DNA from: Streptomyces sp. NBC_01460
GTDB taxonomy: Bacteria > Actinomycetota > Actinomycetes > Streptomycetales > Streptomycetaceae
Direction of reading: 5' to 3'
DNA length: 64,000 bases
Assembly: GCF_036227405.1 (NCBI RefSeq)
Contig: NZ_CP109473.1
Location: 7,316,001-7,380,000, forward strand
The notes beneath the pieces were generated by a model, which made no database searches, had not been told where the DNA came from, and was given only the letters and a program-made list of their open reading frames with translations. Both the position numbers and the translations under genes were made by a program. Shown piece after piece: positions 43,918-52,534 of the stretch (its first letter is position 1; every line of letters begins with the position of its first letter).

Positions 43918-44108
43918 CGGGGGCCAACGGCGATTTCGGGGAACTCGTTCGGTTGCTGGGTGATCTGCCGCGCGAGGAGCGGGACTGTCTGTGGGCGGCT
44001 ATCGACGGGCCCTCGCGCGAGGGCGGGTCGGCAGCGCCGCGACAGTCCACACCGTTGCCCTCCAATCAGGGCTCATCGCGGATCTTGGTCAAGACTCGCA
44101 CGGTCTGA
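43914..44108 (+). CDS. small hypothetical protein overlapping the MBL gene
   Basis: 64 codons from GTG 43914 (GTGA overlap with the MBL stop): MTGANGDFGELVRLLGDLPR then EERDCLWAAIDGPSRE. The first half looks like a genuine small helical protein; the last 25 residues may be read-through into unrelated sequence. A truncated counterpart (MTEGKGDLE) follows the second MBL tail at 52420-52449, supporting that this is a real gene linked to the MBL gene. Function unknown. Confidence 0.55.
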   Translation: MTGANGDFGELVRLLGDLPREERDCLWAAIDGPSREGGSAAPRQSTPLPSNQGSSRILVKTRTV

Positions 44109-44372
44109 CTCATTCGTTCGCAGCAGATTGGCCCCGAACGGCAGGTTCGAGGCAATACGAGCGTGTGGGGTATCGCCGCTCTCTTGCGATGTTGATCGCT
44201 TGGACGCGTGCTGAGGCCGAAGCTGTGCGTACAGCCCGGTCTTGTCCGAAGACTTCCCCCCGACACTCTCTACCGGCGAGGAGCGCAGGCGGTTCCCTCG
44301 GAGGGCGAGGACGACCGACACGGTTGTCTCCGCACTACAGTCACCAGCCGGTGCGAGAGTGAAACTTTTCCA

Positions 44373-44697
44373 TCATCGGTCTGAAGTGGCCAGATGCAGA
44401 GTGAGGACGGCTTGGACAAGGTCGGTGATTTTCGTGGTCGAGCACCGGAGTTTGCGGAGGAGTCGCCAGCACTTGAGGGTGGCCATGCCCTGTTCGACGA
44501 GTGCATGGATCGTCGCGTGTGATCGGTTCACCGCATGTTCCCCGGTGGAGTGGTCTCCCATCGGCCCCGGCAGGGGATGCGGATCGTTCCCGCCGACGCC
44601 CCGGTAGCCCTTGTCGGCAAGGAAGGTCCCCTCCAGGAGCACGAAAGCCTTCGTCGACGAGGTGCGGACGGCGTCGACCAGGTTGGGAGCGCCGAAC
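44373..44697 (-). mobile_element. IS5-family transposase remnant
   Basis: The leftward frame reads 'LLEGTFLADKGYRGVGG', then 'GEHAVNRSHATIHALVEQGM', 'ATLKCWRLLRKLRCSTTKIT' and 'LVQAVLTLHLATSDR'. This is the C-terminal DDE region common to Streptomyces IS5-type transposases. Only about the last 100 codons survive, the part before 'DKGYRG' is replaced and interrupted by a stop, and no clear terminal inverted repeats were found. It marks old transposition inside the island. Confidence 0.8.
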
Positions 44698-45036
44698 TAG
44701 TTGCCCAACGACCCCTGCTGGTGTCGCCGCGGGCGAAATGCTGGACGGTGGACCCATCCCCATCGGAGACCTTCGATCCAGAGCCCAGGGCCCACTCACC
44801 TCACCTGCCATCGGGCACGTGGGTTCTGCCGTTCCGCCCGTTAGCGACCGGCTGTGGGGAACGACCATGCGTGAGGTGGAGCGCAGCGCCCAATGTGCAC
44901 GGAACCTGTCGATGATCTTCCGGGCGCTGCGTGGCGAGACGCTCATCCCCAGACGGGCATCGACGAGTCGCTGGAGGTCTGCTTACGTTTTCTCTGATCC
45001 GGTGTATGCCGCCCGTTTTTGCCTCCGCGAGGCTGG
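44698..45036. other. no recognisable gene
   Basis: 339 bp between the transposase remnant and the response regulator gene. Short open frames exist on both strands, but none has convincing codon use, ribosome site or recognisable motif; this is probably decayed island DNA. A similar gap lies at 44109-44372. Confidence 0.5.
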
Positions 45037-45714
45037 TCATTGCTCTGCGTCACGTACCAGGAGTGCGATCTGCACCCGGTTGTCGACCCCCAGCTTGGCG
45101 AACAGGTTGCCTACGTGCGCCTTGACGGTCGCGACGCTGATGTACAGCCGCTCGGCGATCTCCGGGTTGCCCAGTCCGTCCGCGACGGCCCGAGCGGTTT
45201 CGAGTTCTCGTTCGGTCAGTGCGGACAGCTGTTTCCGCGCGGCTTCGCGGGACGAGTCGCGAGCGTAGGAGGACTGCGGGCTGGTGGCTGCGGTGATCAC
45301 CCGTGCCGTGACCGCTGGGGACAGCACGGAGTTGCCGTCCGCGACGGTCCGCACCGCGTCGAGGATCCGCGCCGGTGGGGTGTCCTTGAGGACGAACCCG
45401 AGTGCTCCGGCGTGCAGCGCGCCGAGTACCAGATCGTCGGAGTCGAATGTGGTCAACATGAGCACCCGCGGCGGAGCCGGTCGGGTGAGGAGTTCCCGGG
45501 TCGCGCTGAGACCGTCGCGGCCGGGCATCCGCACGTCCATCAGAACGACGTCCGGCCGCTGCTCGTCCACCACGGTGATCGCGTCGTCCCCGTCCGCCGC
45601 TTCCGCGACGACGGTCAGGTCCGGTTCGGCGTCGATGACGAGCCGCAGCGCCATCCGCACCAGCCGGTCGTCGTCGACAATGACGACGCGCACCCGCTCC
45701 CGCTCGGTATCCAC
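45037..45714 (-). CDS. LuxR/NarL family response regulator
   Basis: 225 residues. Receiver domain with acidic pocket 'VVIVDDDRLVRMALRLV', phospho-acceptor Asp in 'PDVVLMDVRMPGRDGL' and Lys in 'FVLKDTPPARIL'. The C-terminal LuxR helix-turn-helix is 'ALTERELETARAVADGLGNP' continuing EIAERLYISVATVKAHV. GTG 45714 immediately follows the stop of the histidine kinase, so both are translated together. The target is unknown; the divergently encoded small membrane protein and secreted peptidase are candidates. Confidence 0.92.
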   Translation of the reverse strand: MDTERERVRVVIVDDDRLVRMALRLVIDAEPDLTVVAEAADGDDAITVVDEQRPDVVLMDVRMPGRDGLSATRELLTRPAPPRVLMLTTFDSDDLVLGALHAGALGFVLKDTPPARILDAVRTVADGNSVLSPAVTARVITAATSPQSSYARDSSREAARKQLSALTERELETARAVADGLGNPEIAERLYISVATVKAHVGNLFAKLGVDNRVQIALLVRDAEQ

Positions 45715-46896
45715 TCATTCTCTCTTTTCGTGGGTGGGGTTCGGCCAGGGTAGCTGCGCGGTGAGGATGTATCCGTTGTCGGGTGTGCGGTGGTGGCTGA
45801 GTTCTCCGCCGGCGAGGCTGATCCGTTCTGTGAGGCCCAGCAGACCGAATCCCGATGTCGGTGGTCGTGAGGTTGCCGTGGTGGCGGGGGAGTTGTGGAC
45901 GCTGACGCTGAGGTTGTCGCCGGCTGTTCCTTCGAGGGTGATGTGTACGTGCGCACCTGGGGCGTGTTTTGCGGCGTTGGTCAGTCCTTCCTGGACGATC
46001 CGGTAACAGGTGCGTCCGACGGCATTGGACGGTGTTCCCGCCACGGTGCCGGTGAGCGTGACGTCCAGTCCGGATGTGCGGGCTTCGGCTATCAGTTCGG
46101 GGACGCGGTCAAGGGAGGGCTGGGGAGGTTCCGGGCGGCCCGGGTCGGCCCGAAGCACACCGAGGACATCCCGTAGTTCTTCCAGTGCCTGGTGGGAGCC
46201 GTCGGCGATACCGCGGACCAGCACGCGGCTTTCCTCCGCGGTGAGGTCGCTGCGGTGGTCCAGCACTCCGGCCTGCATGGCGACCAGGGAGATCCGGTGT
46301 GCGAGTACGTCGTGCATCTCGCGGGCGATCCGGTTCCGCTCCAGGGCGCGTGCCTGCGCCGCTCGTGCGGTCTGCTCACGTTCCGCGCTCTCCGCCCGGT
46401 CTCGCAAGGACCGCACTTCGACGCGCCGCCCCCCGATGGCCATGCCCATGGCCACCGCGATGCCCGCGATCAGTGCCGGGAGCGCGAGCTGGTACCACAA
46501 CAGGCCGGGCGAGCTCTGGACCGGGTAGAACCCACCGGCGAACTGTGACGCGGTCACCAAGGCCAGAGCGACGACCCCGATCTCCACCGGCCGACGACGC
46601 GTGGAGATCGAAACCAGCGCGAGAAACGCGGCGCCGGAAGCGAGTGCCGACGCGGTCGAGGCGATCACGACCGTCATGGCGACGGCGAGCGGGAACCGCC
46701 GCCGCCACAGAAGCGCCGTCAGGCAGCCGAAAGCCACCAGCGGATCACCGATGACGAACCACGAGCCCGTTTCGTCCGTCTGACCCCGCAGTAACACACC
46801 GATGGACAGCCAGAGCGGTATCCCCACTGCCGAGGCCGCACACAGCCGCCATGTCTGCTGCCACCACCCGAGCCGTGGTGCTACGTCGGTGTTCAC
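45715..46896 (-). CDS. sensor histidine kinase (HisKA_3 type)
   Basis: 393 residues. About four to five N-terminal transmembrane segments, a coiled linker ('DRAESAEREQTARAAQARAL'), the phospho-acceptor His in 'RIAREMHDVLAHRISLVAMQ', and an HATPase domain with 'RIVQEGLTNAAKHAPGA' and 'GFGLLGLTERISLAGG'. It phosphorylates the NarL-type regulator encoded directly downstream. GTG 46896 is the first plausible start. The pair is probably cargo of the island. Confidence 0.92.
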   Translation of the reverse strand: MNTDVAPRLGWWQQTWRLCAASAVGIPLWLSIGVLLRGQTDETGSWFVIGDPLVAFGCLTALLWRRRFPLAVAMTVVIASTASALASGAAFLALVSISTRRRPVEIGVVALALVTASQFAGGFYPVQSSPGLLWYQLALPALIAGIAVAMGMAIGGRRVEVRSLRDRAESAEREQTARAAQARALERNRIAREMHDVLAHRISLVAMQAGVLDHRSDLTAEESRVLVRGIADGSHQALEELRDVLGVLRADPGRPEPPQPSLDRVPELIAEARTSGLDVTLTGTVAGTPSNAVGRTCYRIVQEGLTNAAKHAPGAHVHITLEGTAGDNLSVSVHNSPATTATSRPPTSGFGLLGLTERISLAGGELSHHRTPDNGYILTAQLPWPNPTHEKRE

Positions 46897-47085
46897 CCGG
46901 CCATTGTCGCGAAGCCGTGCGGCCGGTGAGTCCGACCGAGGGATGATGCGCCCCCGACCAGAGTCGAATCACCGCCCCGCCTCCGGTCGAAGGCGGGGCG
47001 AGCCGCAGGGCTGATGTGTCTGCCGCACCGTACGGACAGACTCGTCCATGTGCCGAGACAACCGAACACCAGACGGAGCAACGCG

Positions 47086-47364
47086 ATGCGCAAGGGTGGC
47101 TACACGGCGCTTGAGGCGGTCGGCATGGTGATCACAGCCCTGGCCGCCCAAGGGATGATCCGCGCTCTGCTCAACCAGGGCTCCCCCGAGCCGCTGTGGG
47201 GCCTCCTCAACCGGGCCCCCGGCGGCCTCACCGGCCAGATGATCCTCCTCGGACTCGTCGCGCTCGCCGCAACGGTGGCCGGTGGCTGGGCACACACCCG
47301 CAAGGAACCGACCACCGAGCGGGCCGGAGATCTTGGGGGAATCCGCGACCGAGGAGCAACCTGA
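47086..47364 (+). CDS. small two-span membrane protein
   Basis: 92 residues: MRKGGYTALEAVGMVITALA at the N-terminus with a first hydrophobic segment, and a second 'MILLGLVALAATVAGGWAH' followed by a charged tail. GGAG lies before ATG 47086. It is divergent from the histidine kinase gene, a common position for targets of such systems. No family recognised. Confidence 0.65.
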   Translation: MRKGGYTALEAVGMVITALAAQGMIRALLNQGSPEPLWGLLNRAPGGLTGQMILLGLVALAATVAGGWAHTRKEPTTERAGDLGGIRDRGAT

Positions 47365-47572
47365 CGCCCATCCGACGACAGACCCGTACTTACGGCATGC
47401 GTGCCCACGCGCCCTGGGGAGAGCATTCGCCGTCCATGCGCTCAGCCTGGCCGCCCACGGTCTCCGCGACCCCGCCCGGATCGACGTGCTGGTCCGCTTG
47501 AACGGCCCGCGGCGGGGTTGTCCCGAGCATGCCCGTTTCGGCGCCCCCGTGCGCCCCTCAGGAGGACATCAG

Positions 47573-49087
47573 ATGCGCAGGAGAACCTTGCACCTCACCC
47601 TCGCCGTCACCACGGTGACGGCGGTCGCCGTGGCGTCAACCGTGCTTCCGGACGTGTCGGTGGCGACGCCGGGCACCGCGGCGACGACGCCGGACACCGT
47701 GCGGTGGGGCCCGTGCTCGGAGAAGAAGGCCCCTTCACCCGGTAAGGCCGCGTCATCTCGTCTCGAGTGCTCGACACTCGAAGTTCCGTTGGACTACCGC
47801 AATCCCGACGGCCGGCAGATCGACGTCGCGATCTCCCGGCTGGCGAGCGAGAAGCCGTCGCAGCGCCGCGGTGTGCTGCTGACCAATCCGGGCGGTCCCG
47901 GCATCTCAGGTCTCGGCTACCCAGTCGCTCTCGCCGCCTCAGGGCTGCCGCAGGACGTGCTGGACTCCTACGACGTGATCGGCTTCGACCCGCGGGGCAC
48001 CGGCCGCAGCACCCCGGTGACCTGTGACCTGACGCAGGCACAGCGCAACCGCGGCAACCTGCCGCCGTACGCGCACACCGCGGCCGATGTCACGCGGGAG
48101 GCGGGGAACGCGCGGACCGTCGCCGGGCAGTGTGCCACCTCGCGGACGGCGTGGATGCTGCCGCACACCACCACCGCGAACACCGCGCGTGACATGGACC
48201 GGATCCGGGCGGCACTGGGCGAGCCGAAGCTCTCGTACCTCGGTGGGTCCTACGGCAGTTACCTCGGGGCGGTGTACACGACGATGTTCCCGAAGCGCAG
48301 CGACCGGATCGTGCTGGACAGCAACCTGGGCCCCGGCGGGTACGACCTCACGGCCACGCGGTTGCTCGCCCGGGGGATGGAGGAACGGTTCCCGGACTTC
48401 GCGGCGTTCGCCGCGGCGCACCCCGAGTACGGCCTGGGCACCACACCGGAGCAGGTGACCGTGAAGTTCTTCGAACTCGCGAAGCAGCTGGAGGCGAAGC
48501 CGGTTCAGGGCATGGACGCGACCCTGTTCCGAGGGCTCACCTTCGACCGCCTCTACAGCGACGCATCCATGCCCCTGGTGGCCGCGATGTGGCAGGCGCT
48601 CGACAAGGACCATCCGCTGCCACCCGACACCCCACCGGCGATGGACGGAATGGAGAACTCCATGGCGGCCAGGTGGTATGTGATCTGCGGGGATGCGCGC
48701 TGGCCGGGGACGGTCCGGGAGTATCAGCGCAATGTCGCGGTCGACCGGGTGAGGTACCCGATGCTCGGCGGGTCCGCGGCAGGCATCGGACCGTGCGCGT
48801 TCTGGCCGGACAAGCGGGTCGAGCCGCCGGTGCGCATCGGGGATCGGGGCCCGTCGAACGTGCTCATGGTGCAGAACGAGCGCGACCCGGGGACCCCGCT
48901 GGCCGGCGCCCAGGAGCTGCGGCGGGCGTTTGGCAAGCGGGCCACGATGGTGACGGCCGACCAAGGCGGGCACGGCGTCTATCCGTTCGGCCCCAACACG
49001 TGCGCGAACGACGCGGTGACGACGTTCCTGACCACCGGGCAGCGCCCGCCGCAGGACCTCGCCTGCGCGGCGGAGCCGAGTGAGTAG
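47573..49087 (+). CDS. secreted alpha/beta hydrolase, tripeptidyl aminopeptidase-like
   Basis: 504 residues. A signal peptide (RRRTLHLTLAVTTVTAVAVA) precedes 'LECSTLEVPLDYRNPDGRQI', 'LLTNPGGPGISG' (oxyanion region), the nucleophile elbow 'SYLGGSYGSYLG' (GxSYG), catalytic Asp region 'VQNERDPGTPLAGA' and His in 'ADQGGHGVYP'. This is the SlpD/TAP-type family that removes tripeptides from secreted proteins. ATG 47573 follows AGGAGG. It lies in the island next to the two-component system; GC and codon use are Streptomyces-like. Confidence 0.9.
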   Translation: MRRRTLHLTLAVTTVTAVAVASTVLPDVSVATPGTAATTPDTVRWGPCSEKKAPSPGKAASSRLECSTLEVPLDYRNPDGRQIDVAISRLASEKPSQRRGVLLTNPGGPGISGLGYPVALAASGLPQDVLDSYDVIGFDPRGTGRSTPVTCDLTQAQRNRGNLPPYAHTAADVTREAGNARTVAGQCATSRTAWMLPHTTTANTARDMDRIRAALGEPKLSYLGGSYGSYLGAVYTTMFPKRSDRIVLDSNLGPGGYDLTATRLLARGMEERFPDFAAFAAAHPEYGLGTTPEQVTVKFFELAKQLEAKPVQGMDATLFRGLTFDRLYSDASMPLVAAMWQALDKDHPLPPDTPPAMDGMENSMAARWYVICGDARWPGTVREYQRNVAVDRVRYPMLGGSAAGIGPCAFWPDKRVEPPVRIGDRGPSNVLMVQNERDPGTPLAGAQELRRAFGKRATMVTADQGGHGVYPFGPNTCANDAVTTFLTTGQRPPQDLACAAEPSE

Positions 49088-49100
49088 CGGGAGCGGAGAC

Positions 49101-49757
49101 ATGTTCAAGGAGTGGCGACATCGTCGGGCCGTGCAGCGGGTCAAGCCCGGGGACGGGCGACCGTTGAAGCGTTTCCGCTGGTGGCAGATGCTTACCCGCG
49201 CACTGTTCCATCTTCGGCTGGCAGGTGACGACGGTCGGCAGACGGTCTACACCGTCGACGTAAGGCATCAAAAACAGTCGTCGAACGGCCACGTCAAGGC
49301 CCACCTGTACCTCGATGGCAGGCACCACGCCGAGTCCAGAGTCCCCGCCGTCTTTCCCGTCCCGGGCGGCACCGTCGAAGTGAGGGCGAGCAATTTCGGG
49401 CTCAAGCGCTGCCACTACGTCACCGCCGAGAGTGCCGAGTTCCAGCTCGTCCCGGACACCGCCTCCGCCGAGGGACGCCGCGCGCGCCTCGACCGCGCGC
49501 ACCCCGCGCTGAGCCGCTTGATCGGTTCCCTCTCGGTGATGGTGCTCGTCATCGGCCTGGTCCTCCTTATCCTTCAGCTCGTCGAACAGGTCACCCGGGA
49601 CCCGGAGGGCCTCGCCCAGTACGTCGGCACCTTCACCTCGCCCGCCGATCTGCCGGGCTGGGGCAACGCCGTGCTCGGACTCGCCACCATCGCGGCCAGC
49701 ACGGAGCGGGCGCTGCGGCTGCGCTACAGCAGGCTGCTCGACGGCGGGGCGGGCTGA
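49101..49757 (+). CDS. hypothetical membrane protein
   Basis: 218 residues. The N-terminal about 140 residues are soluble and basic, with 'RRAVQRVKPGDGRPLKRFRW' and a beta-rich stretch containing 'VPGGTVEVRASNFGLKRC'. Then a strong transmembrane helix 'LSVMVLVIGLVLLILQLV' and a weaker one near 'WGNAVLGLATIAAS' follow. GGAG precedes ATG 49101; GTG 49080, overlapping the upstream stop, is an alternative. Probably co-transcribed with the secreted peptidase. No known family recognised. Confidence 0.72.
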   Translation: MFKEWRHRRAVQRVKPGDGRPLKRFRWWQMLTRALFHLRLAGDDGRQTVYTVDVRHQKQSSNGHVKAHLYLDGRHHAESRVPAVFPVPGGTVEVRASNFGLKRCHYVTAESAEFQLVPDTASAEGRRARLDRAHPALSRLIGSLSVMVLVIGLVLLILQLVEQVTRDPEGLAQYVGTFTSPADLPGWGNAVLGLATIAASTERALRLRYSRLLDGGAG

Positions 49758-50395
49758 CCCCGCTCCTCCGCACTCCCCAACCTCCAGGAACACGGCCCCT
49801 TAAACCCGGTCTGCCACAGCGCCACCAGCGACAAGGCGTTGCGCCTGGCCGCGCTCATCAACGGACGGTGGAAGCGCGGCGGCGGGTGACAACATCAAAT
49901 CCCGCGGATCGTTGAGCCTCACATGACATACCGGAAGAGGTCGAGGCCGCCCCCACGCTGATGATGTGCGATTTTTTGGCGGTGGTGGTTCGGGCGTTGT
50001 GATGTCAGTGCTGCAGGTGTGGGGGTCGCTATGAGTGGTGGTGTCAGCGGGGGAGGGAGGCGGTGACGGTTTTGCCGCCGGGTATCCGGCGGGTGATGGT
50101 GGTGGTGCGGGCGAGGCGGTTGACCATGGGCCAGCCGAAGTCGCCGCCGGTCAGGTGGCAGGCGGCTCAGGGAGGGCGTGCCCGAGGGTGCGGTGCAGAA
50201 GCGCCGAACCACCACGGCTGGCTTTCAGCCCGTACATCCCCGCCGGTATCACTCATGTTTTCGAAACTCCATCGACCTCATGCGTTTCTTCACGCAACTC
50301 AAGCCTCGTAAGACTTCACCAGCTACAAGGCACCATTGCGTCCCCTTCGCCACGCCCCGTAGCTTCGGAGGTTCATTCATCCGGGGGAGAGTCTC
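49758..50395. other. decayed region with gene fragments
   Basis: 638 bp without an intact gene. A rightward fragment (HSATSDKALRLAALINGRWK, about 49813-49890) ends in a stop and is not assigned. A leftward RsbW-like C-terminal fragment lies at 50044-50177. The right end supplies the leader of the DUF4231 gene. Confidence 0.55.
50044..50177 (-). pseudogene. RsbW-like ATP-binding protein, C-terminal fragment
   Basis: The leftward translation gives 'HLTGGDFGWPMVNRLARTTT' then ITRRIPGGKTVTASLPR and a stop. This is the C-terminal G-box region of Streptomyces HATPase_c regulatory proteins. The N-box half is missing and the frame is closed upstream. A relic of a once complete gene or of imported DNA. 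Confidence 0.6.
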
Positions 50396-50461
50396 TTGAC
50401 GCCTGATCCGCACGAGGAGTAGAGAGAAAAGTTCGCTGCGTTCAGCCTGAAGGAAGCTGAC

Positions 50462-51190
50462 CTGAGGGCGGCCAAGGCGCTTCAAAGGATTGGCTGGCTA
50501 ATCCTGTTAGGTTCGTTGACCCTGACGGGAATACTTGGATACACCGTAGTCGTCGGCCTCTGGAAAACGAACGATGGGGTCACTCGGTGGATCTCCCTGG
50601 CCATCGTCAACATCTTATGGATTGCATGCTCGTACTGGCTCTACAACAATCACAAAAACCTGGCTACCAAAGCGAGTTCCTTTCGTGATGCTCTGCAGAA
50701 GCGCCAGACAGCGGCCGCTCAACTTCCCCTCGACACGACCTCGGGCCTGCGCGTCTACCGGGAGGCCTCGCTTGATGTCATCGCCTCTTACCGCGCCCAG
50801 GCTAGCCGCAACAGGCGGGTACACAACCTATTCCAGCTGATCATTATCGCTGGGTCGATTGTGGTGTCAACTCTCACGGCGATGAATGAAGGGTCCAACG
50901 CAGTCCTATCCATATTCACCTCATCCTTGAGTGCACTGGTCGGAATCTCTGCCGGAGTCACCGGATACTTCAAATTTCGAGAGCGTGGCACCACCTCGCA
51001 GTCGACAGCAGACGACATCGAGAAGAATTACAACGCCAGCGGGTTCCAGCTCGGTGACTACCAAGGACTGGAGGAGGATCCTCGGCTCGTCCTCTATGCC
51101 GGAACGGTCGAAAGGATCAAAGAGGAACAGCGTAAACGCGAAGTGCAGCTGGAGCAGAGCACCTCACACGACGAGCGATCAGCGCAATGA
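50462..51190 (+). CDS. DUF4231/SLATT-like membrane protein, start uncertain
   Basis: About 242 residues. Two N-terminal helices ('IGWLILLGSLTLTGILGYTV' and 'LAIVNILWIACSYWLYNNH'), a linker, two more helices ('LFQLIIIAGSIVVSTLT' and 'FTSSLSALVGISAGVTGYF') and an acidic/basic coiled tail fit DUF4231, which I regard as related to SLATT-type proteins predicted as membrane effectors in defence. Coding similarity extends further upstream: a TTG at 50396 with GGGGGAGAG opens eight codons then meets TAG at 50420. CTG 50462 with AAGGAAG is used here; TTG 50516 would cut helix 1. AT content is clearly raised. Confidence 0.65.
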   Translation: MRAAKALQRIGWLILLGSLTLTGILGYTVVVGLWKTNDGVTRWISLAIVNILWIACSYWLYNNHKNLATKASSFRDALQKRQTAAAQLPLDTTSGLRVYREASLDVIASYRAQASRNRRVHNLFQLIIIAGSIVVSTLTAMNEGSNAVLSIFTSSLSALVGISAGVTGYFKFRERGTTSQSTADDIEKNYNASGFQLGDYQGLEEDPRLVLYAGTVERIKEEQRKREVQLEQSTSHDERSAQ

Positions 51191-51633
51191 GCAGCGGCAG
51201 AGAGGGAACCGAACGAGACCGGGCCGTACCGCTGACGAGGGTCCGTTGGTTGCTGGCACCGCGCTGGCAGGGGCGCACCCGCCGGCTGCGGGCCGCCCAT
51301 GGCCACACACTGTCTTACGAAGTTGCTTGGTGTCTTATCGCGCTTGCCAGCGACGTGGCCAACCTGCCCTACGTGCGGCGGCGCCTCCGACCCGTGCCCA
51401 GCGTGCCGCCCGGGGTGATGGTCGATGTGTGGGCGCCGCTCGACTCGGCTGAACAGCAACGGCGCAAGGCCTGGCTGACCAGCCACGGCCGGACTCCACT
51501 GCACCTGCTGGGAATCCCGGAGGAACTGATCGAGCTGGCGGGCCTGCACGTCACCGAATGGTCCCTCCCGCCGGATGTGCCATCAATCTCGTTAGTGGTC
51601 CAGAAACGGTCCCGGCCGAGGAGGAAGGACTGA
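51187..51633 (+). CDS. hypothetical protein coupled to the DUF4231 gene
   Basis: 148 residues, ATGA overlap with the DUF4231 gene. Basic and Trp/Arg-rich N-terminus ('LTRVRWLLAPRWQGRTRRLR'), then 'EVAWCLIALASDVANLPYVR' and 'TPLHLLGIPEELIELAGLHV'. No motif is recognised. The strict coupling suggests a two-gene unit in which this protein regulates or partners the membrane protein. Confidence 0.65.
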   Translation: MSSGREGTERDRAVPLTRVRWLLAPRWQGRTRRLRAAHGHTLSYEVAWCLIALASDVANLPYVRRRLRPVPSVPPGVMVDVWAPLDSAEQQRRKAWLTSHGRTPLHLLGIPEELIELAGLHVTEWSLPPDVPSISLVVQKRSRPRRKD

Positions 51634-51721
51634 CTGGGAGAGGTGAGAGCGTGGGCACGCCAACATTGCGGCCATGCGGTGCCCGGTCGAGGGGAGCTCG
51701 CCAGTCGAGCTCGCCTCGCCC

Positions 51722-51998
51722 CCTGCTGATGTCGACGAGGGCGAGATAAAGCGGGCCGTAAAGCGGATGGACTCGATGGCCGGCCGAGGACACCAGCGGC
51801 ACCGGACCCAGTAGCGCGACGCTCCGAGAACTCATCGACGTGAAGGTGCACGGCAAGGAGCCACCGGAACCTGGCGAGGAGAGTGGCCAGTAGCCGGGAA
51901 GGTTTGTCGACCTGATGGCAGCGCTGAACGTGAGTGCGCAGAAGGCCAAGGAGACCACGGCGAGGACGACGGTGATCACGCCACGATCCGCGAGATGA
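51722..51998 (+). pseudogene. Ku DNA-end-binding protein, C-terminal remnant
   Basis: Pieces in different frames match the C-terminus of bacterial Ku: 'PADVDEGEIKRAVKRMDSMA' (51722-51781), then after a shift 'SATLRELIDVKVHGKEPPEP' and, past a TAG at about 51891, 'VDLMAALNVSAQKAKET'. The pattern 'MDSMA ... LRELI.. K ... VDLMAAL' is distinctive for actinobacterial Ku. At least one frameshift and one stop make it nonfunctional. The N-terminal Ku core is absent. Confidence 0.7.
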
Positions 51999-52078
51999 GG
52001 ACCCTCAAGAACACGGCAACGAGGAGGAAGTCGCAGGCAAATAAGCCGCTGTGGACTGAGAGAGTCAAGAATGACTTC

Positions 52079-52449
52079 TGGCCGGACATCCACATGACAC
52101 CGGCCGAGGGCCTGCGGGCGCACCTGGACCTCCAGGGCGGGCGGCCGCACGGGGCGCTGCTGCCCATCCACTGGGGCACCTTCAACCTCGCCCCGCACCC
52201 GTGGTCGGAGCCGGGGGAGTGGATGAAGGACGCCGCCGAGGAGGTTGGACAGCCGCTGGCGTTGCCCCGTCCCGGCGAGCCGTTCGAACCGGCGGGGCAG
52301 CTTCCTTCCGAACCTTGGTGGCGTGCGGTGTCGGCACCGATCGCGCAGCCGTGGCGACGCACGGAAGTGGCGGACGCGACACCGGTGCACCGGGAGGAAG
52401 TCGACCTCGCGGGCGAACGGTGACGGAAGGCAAGGGTGATCTTGAGTAG
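52079..52449 (+). pseudogene. displaced 3' end of the MBL-fold gene plus truncated small ORF
   Basis: From TGGCCGGACATCCACATG the frame encodes 'WPDIHMTPAEGLRAHLDLQG' to the stop at 52423, homologous to the tail of the MBL gene at 43576-43917 but with C-ending codons like that gene's N-terminal part. An ATG at 51995 gives a spurious in-frame lead of 28 codons. A GTGA overlap then starts MTEGKGDLE and a TAG (52420-52449), a counterpart of the small ORF at 43914. It is best read as the original end of the split gene. Confidence 0.75.
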
Positions 52450-52534
52450 CCCTGCCGGCTGTGAGTGGTCTGCTGCGCGAGCAGAGCACCCGTCCATGTC
52501 CACCTCCCGGCCCGGCCTCCTCGGTGATGGGTGC

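Larger units (their letters stand above)
43560..52083. mobile_element. putative 8.5-kb accessory island inserted in the MBL gene
   Basis: The island lies between the junction in the MBL-fold gene and a displaced copy of the same gene's 3' end. Contents: small ORF, IS5-like transposase remnant, two-component system, secreted peptidase, DUF4231-type pair and several decayed gene pieces. Average GC and C-ending codon use fall in 44.0-44.6 and 50.2-51.2 kb. No integrase is present, so the mechanism (integration with restoration of the target, or homologous exchange) is open. Confidence 0.55.

Noticed and set aside
47390..47572. N-terminal extension of the secreted peptidase frame
   Set aside because: The signal peptide and AGGAGG site fix the start at 47573; upstream codons do not encode a secretion signal.
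51995..52423. ORF of 142 codons as an intact gene
   Set aside because: Only the part from 52079 is related to a known protein (MBL tail); the first codons are unrelated junction sequence.
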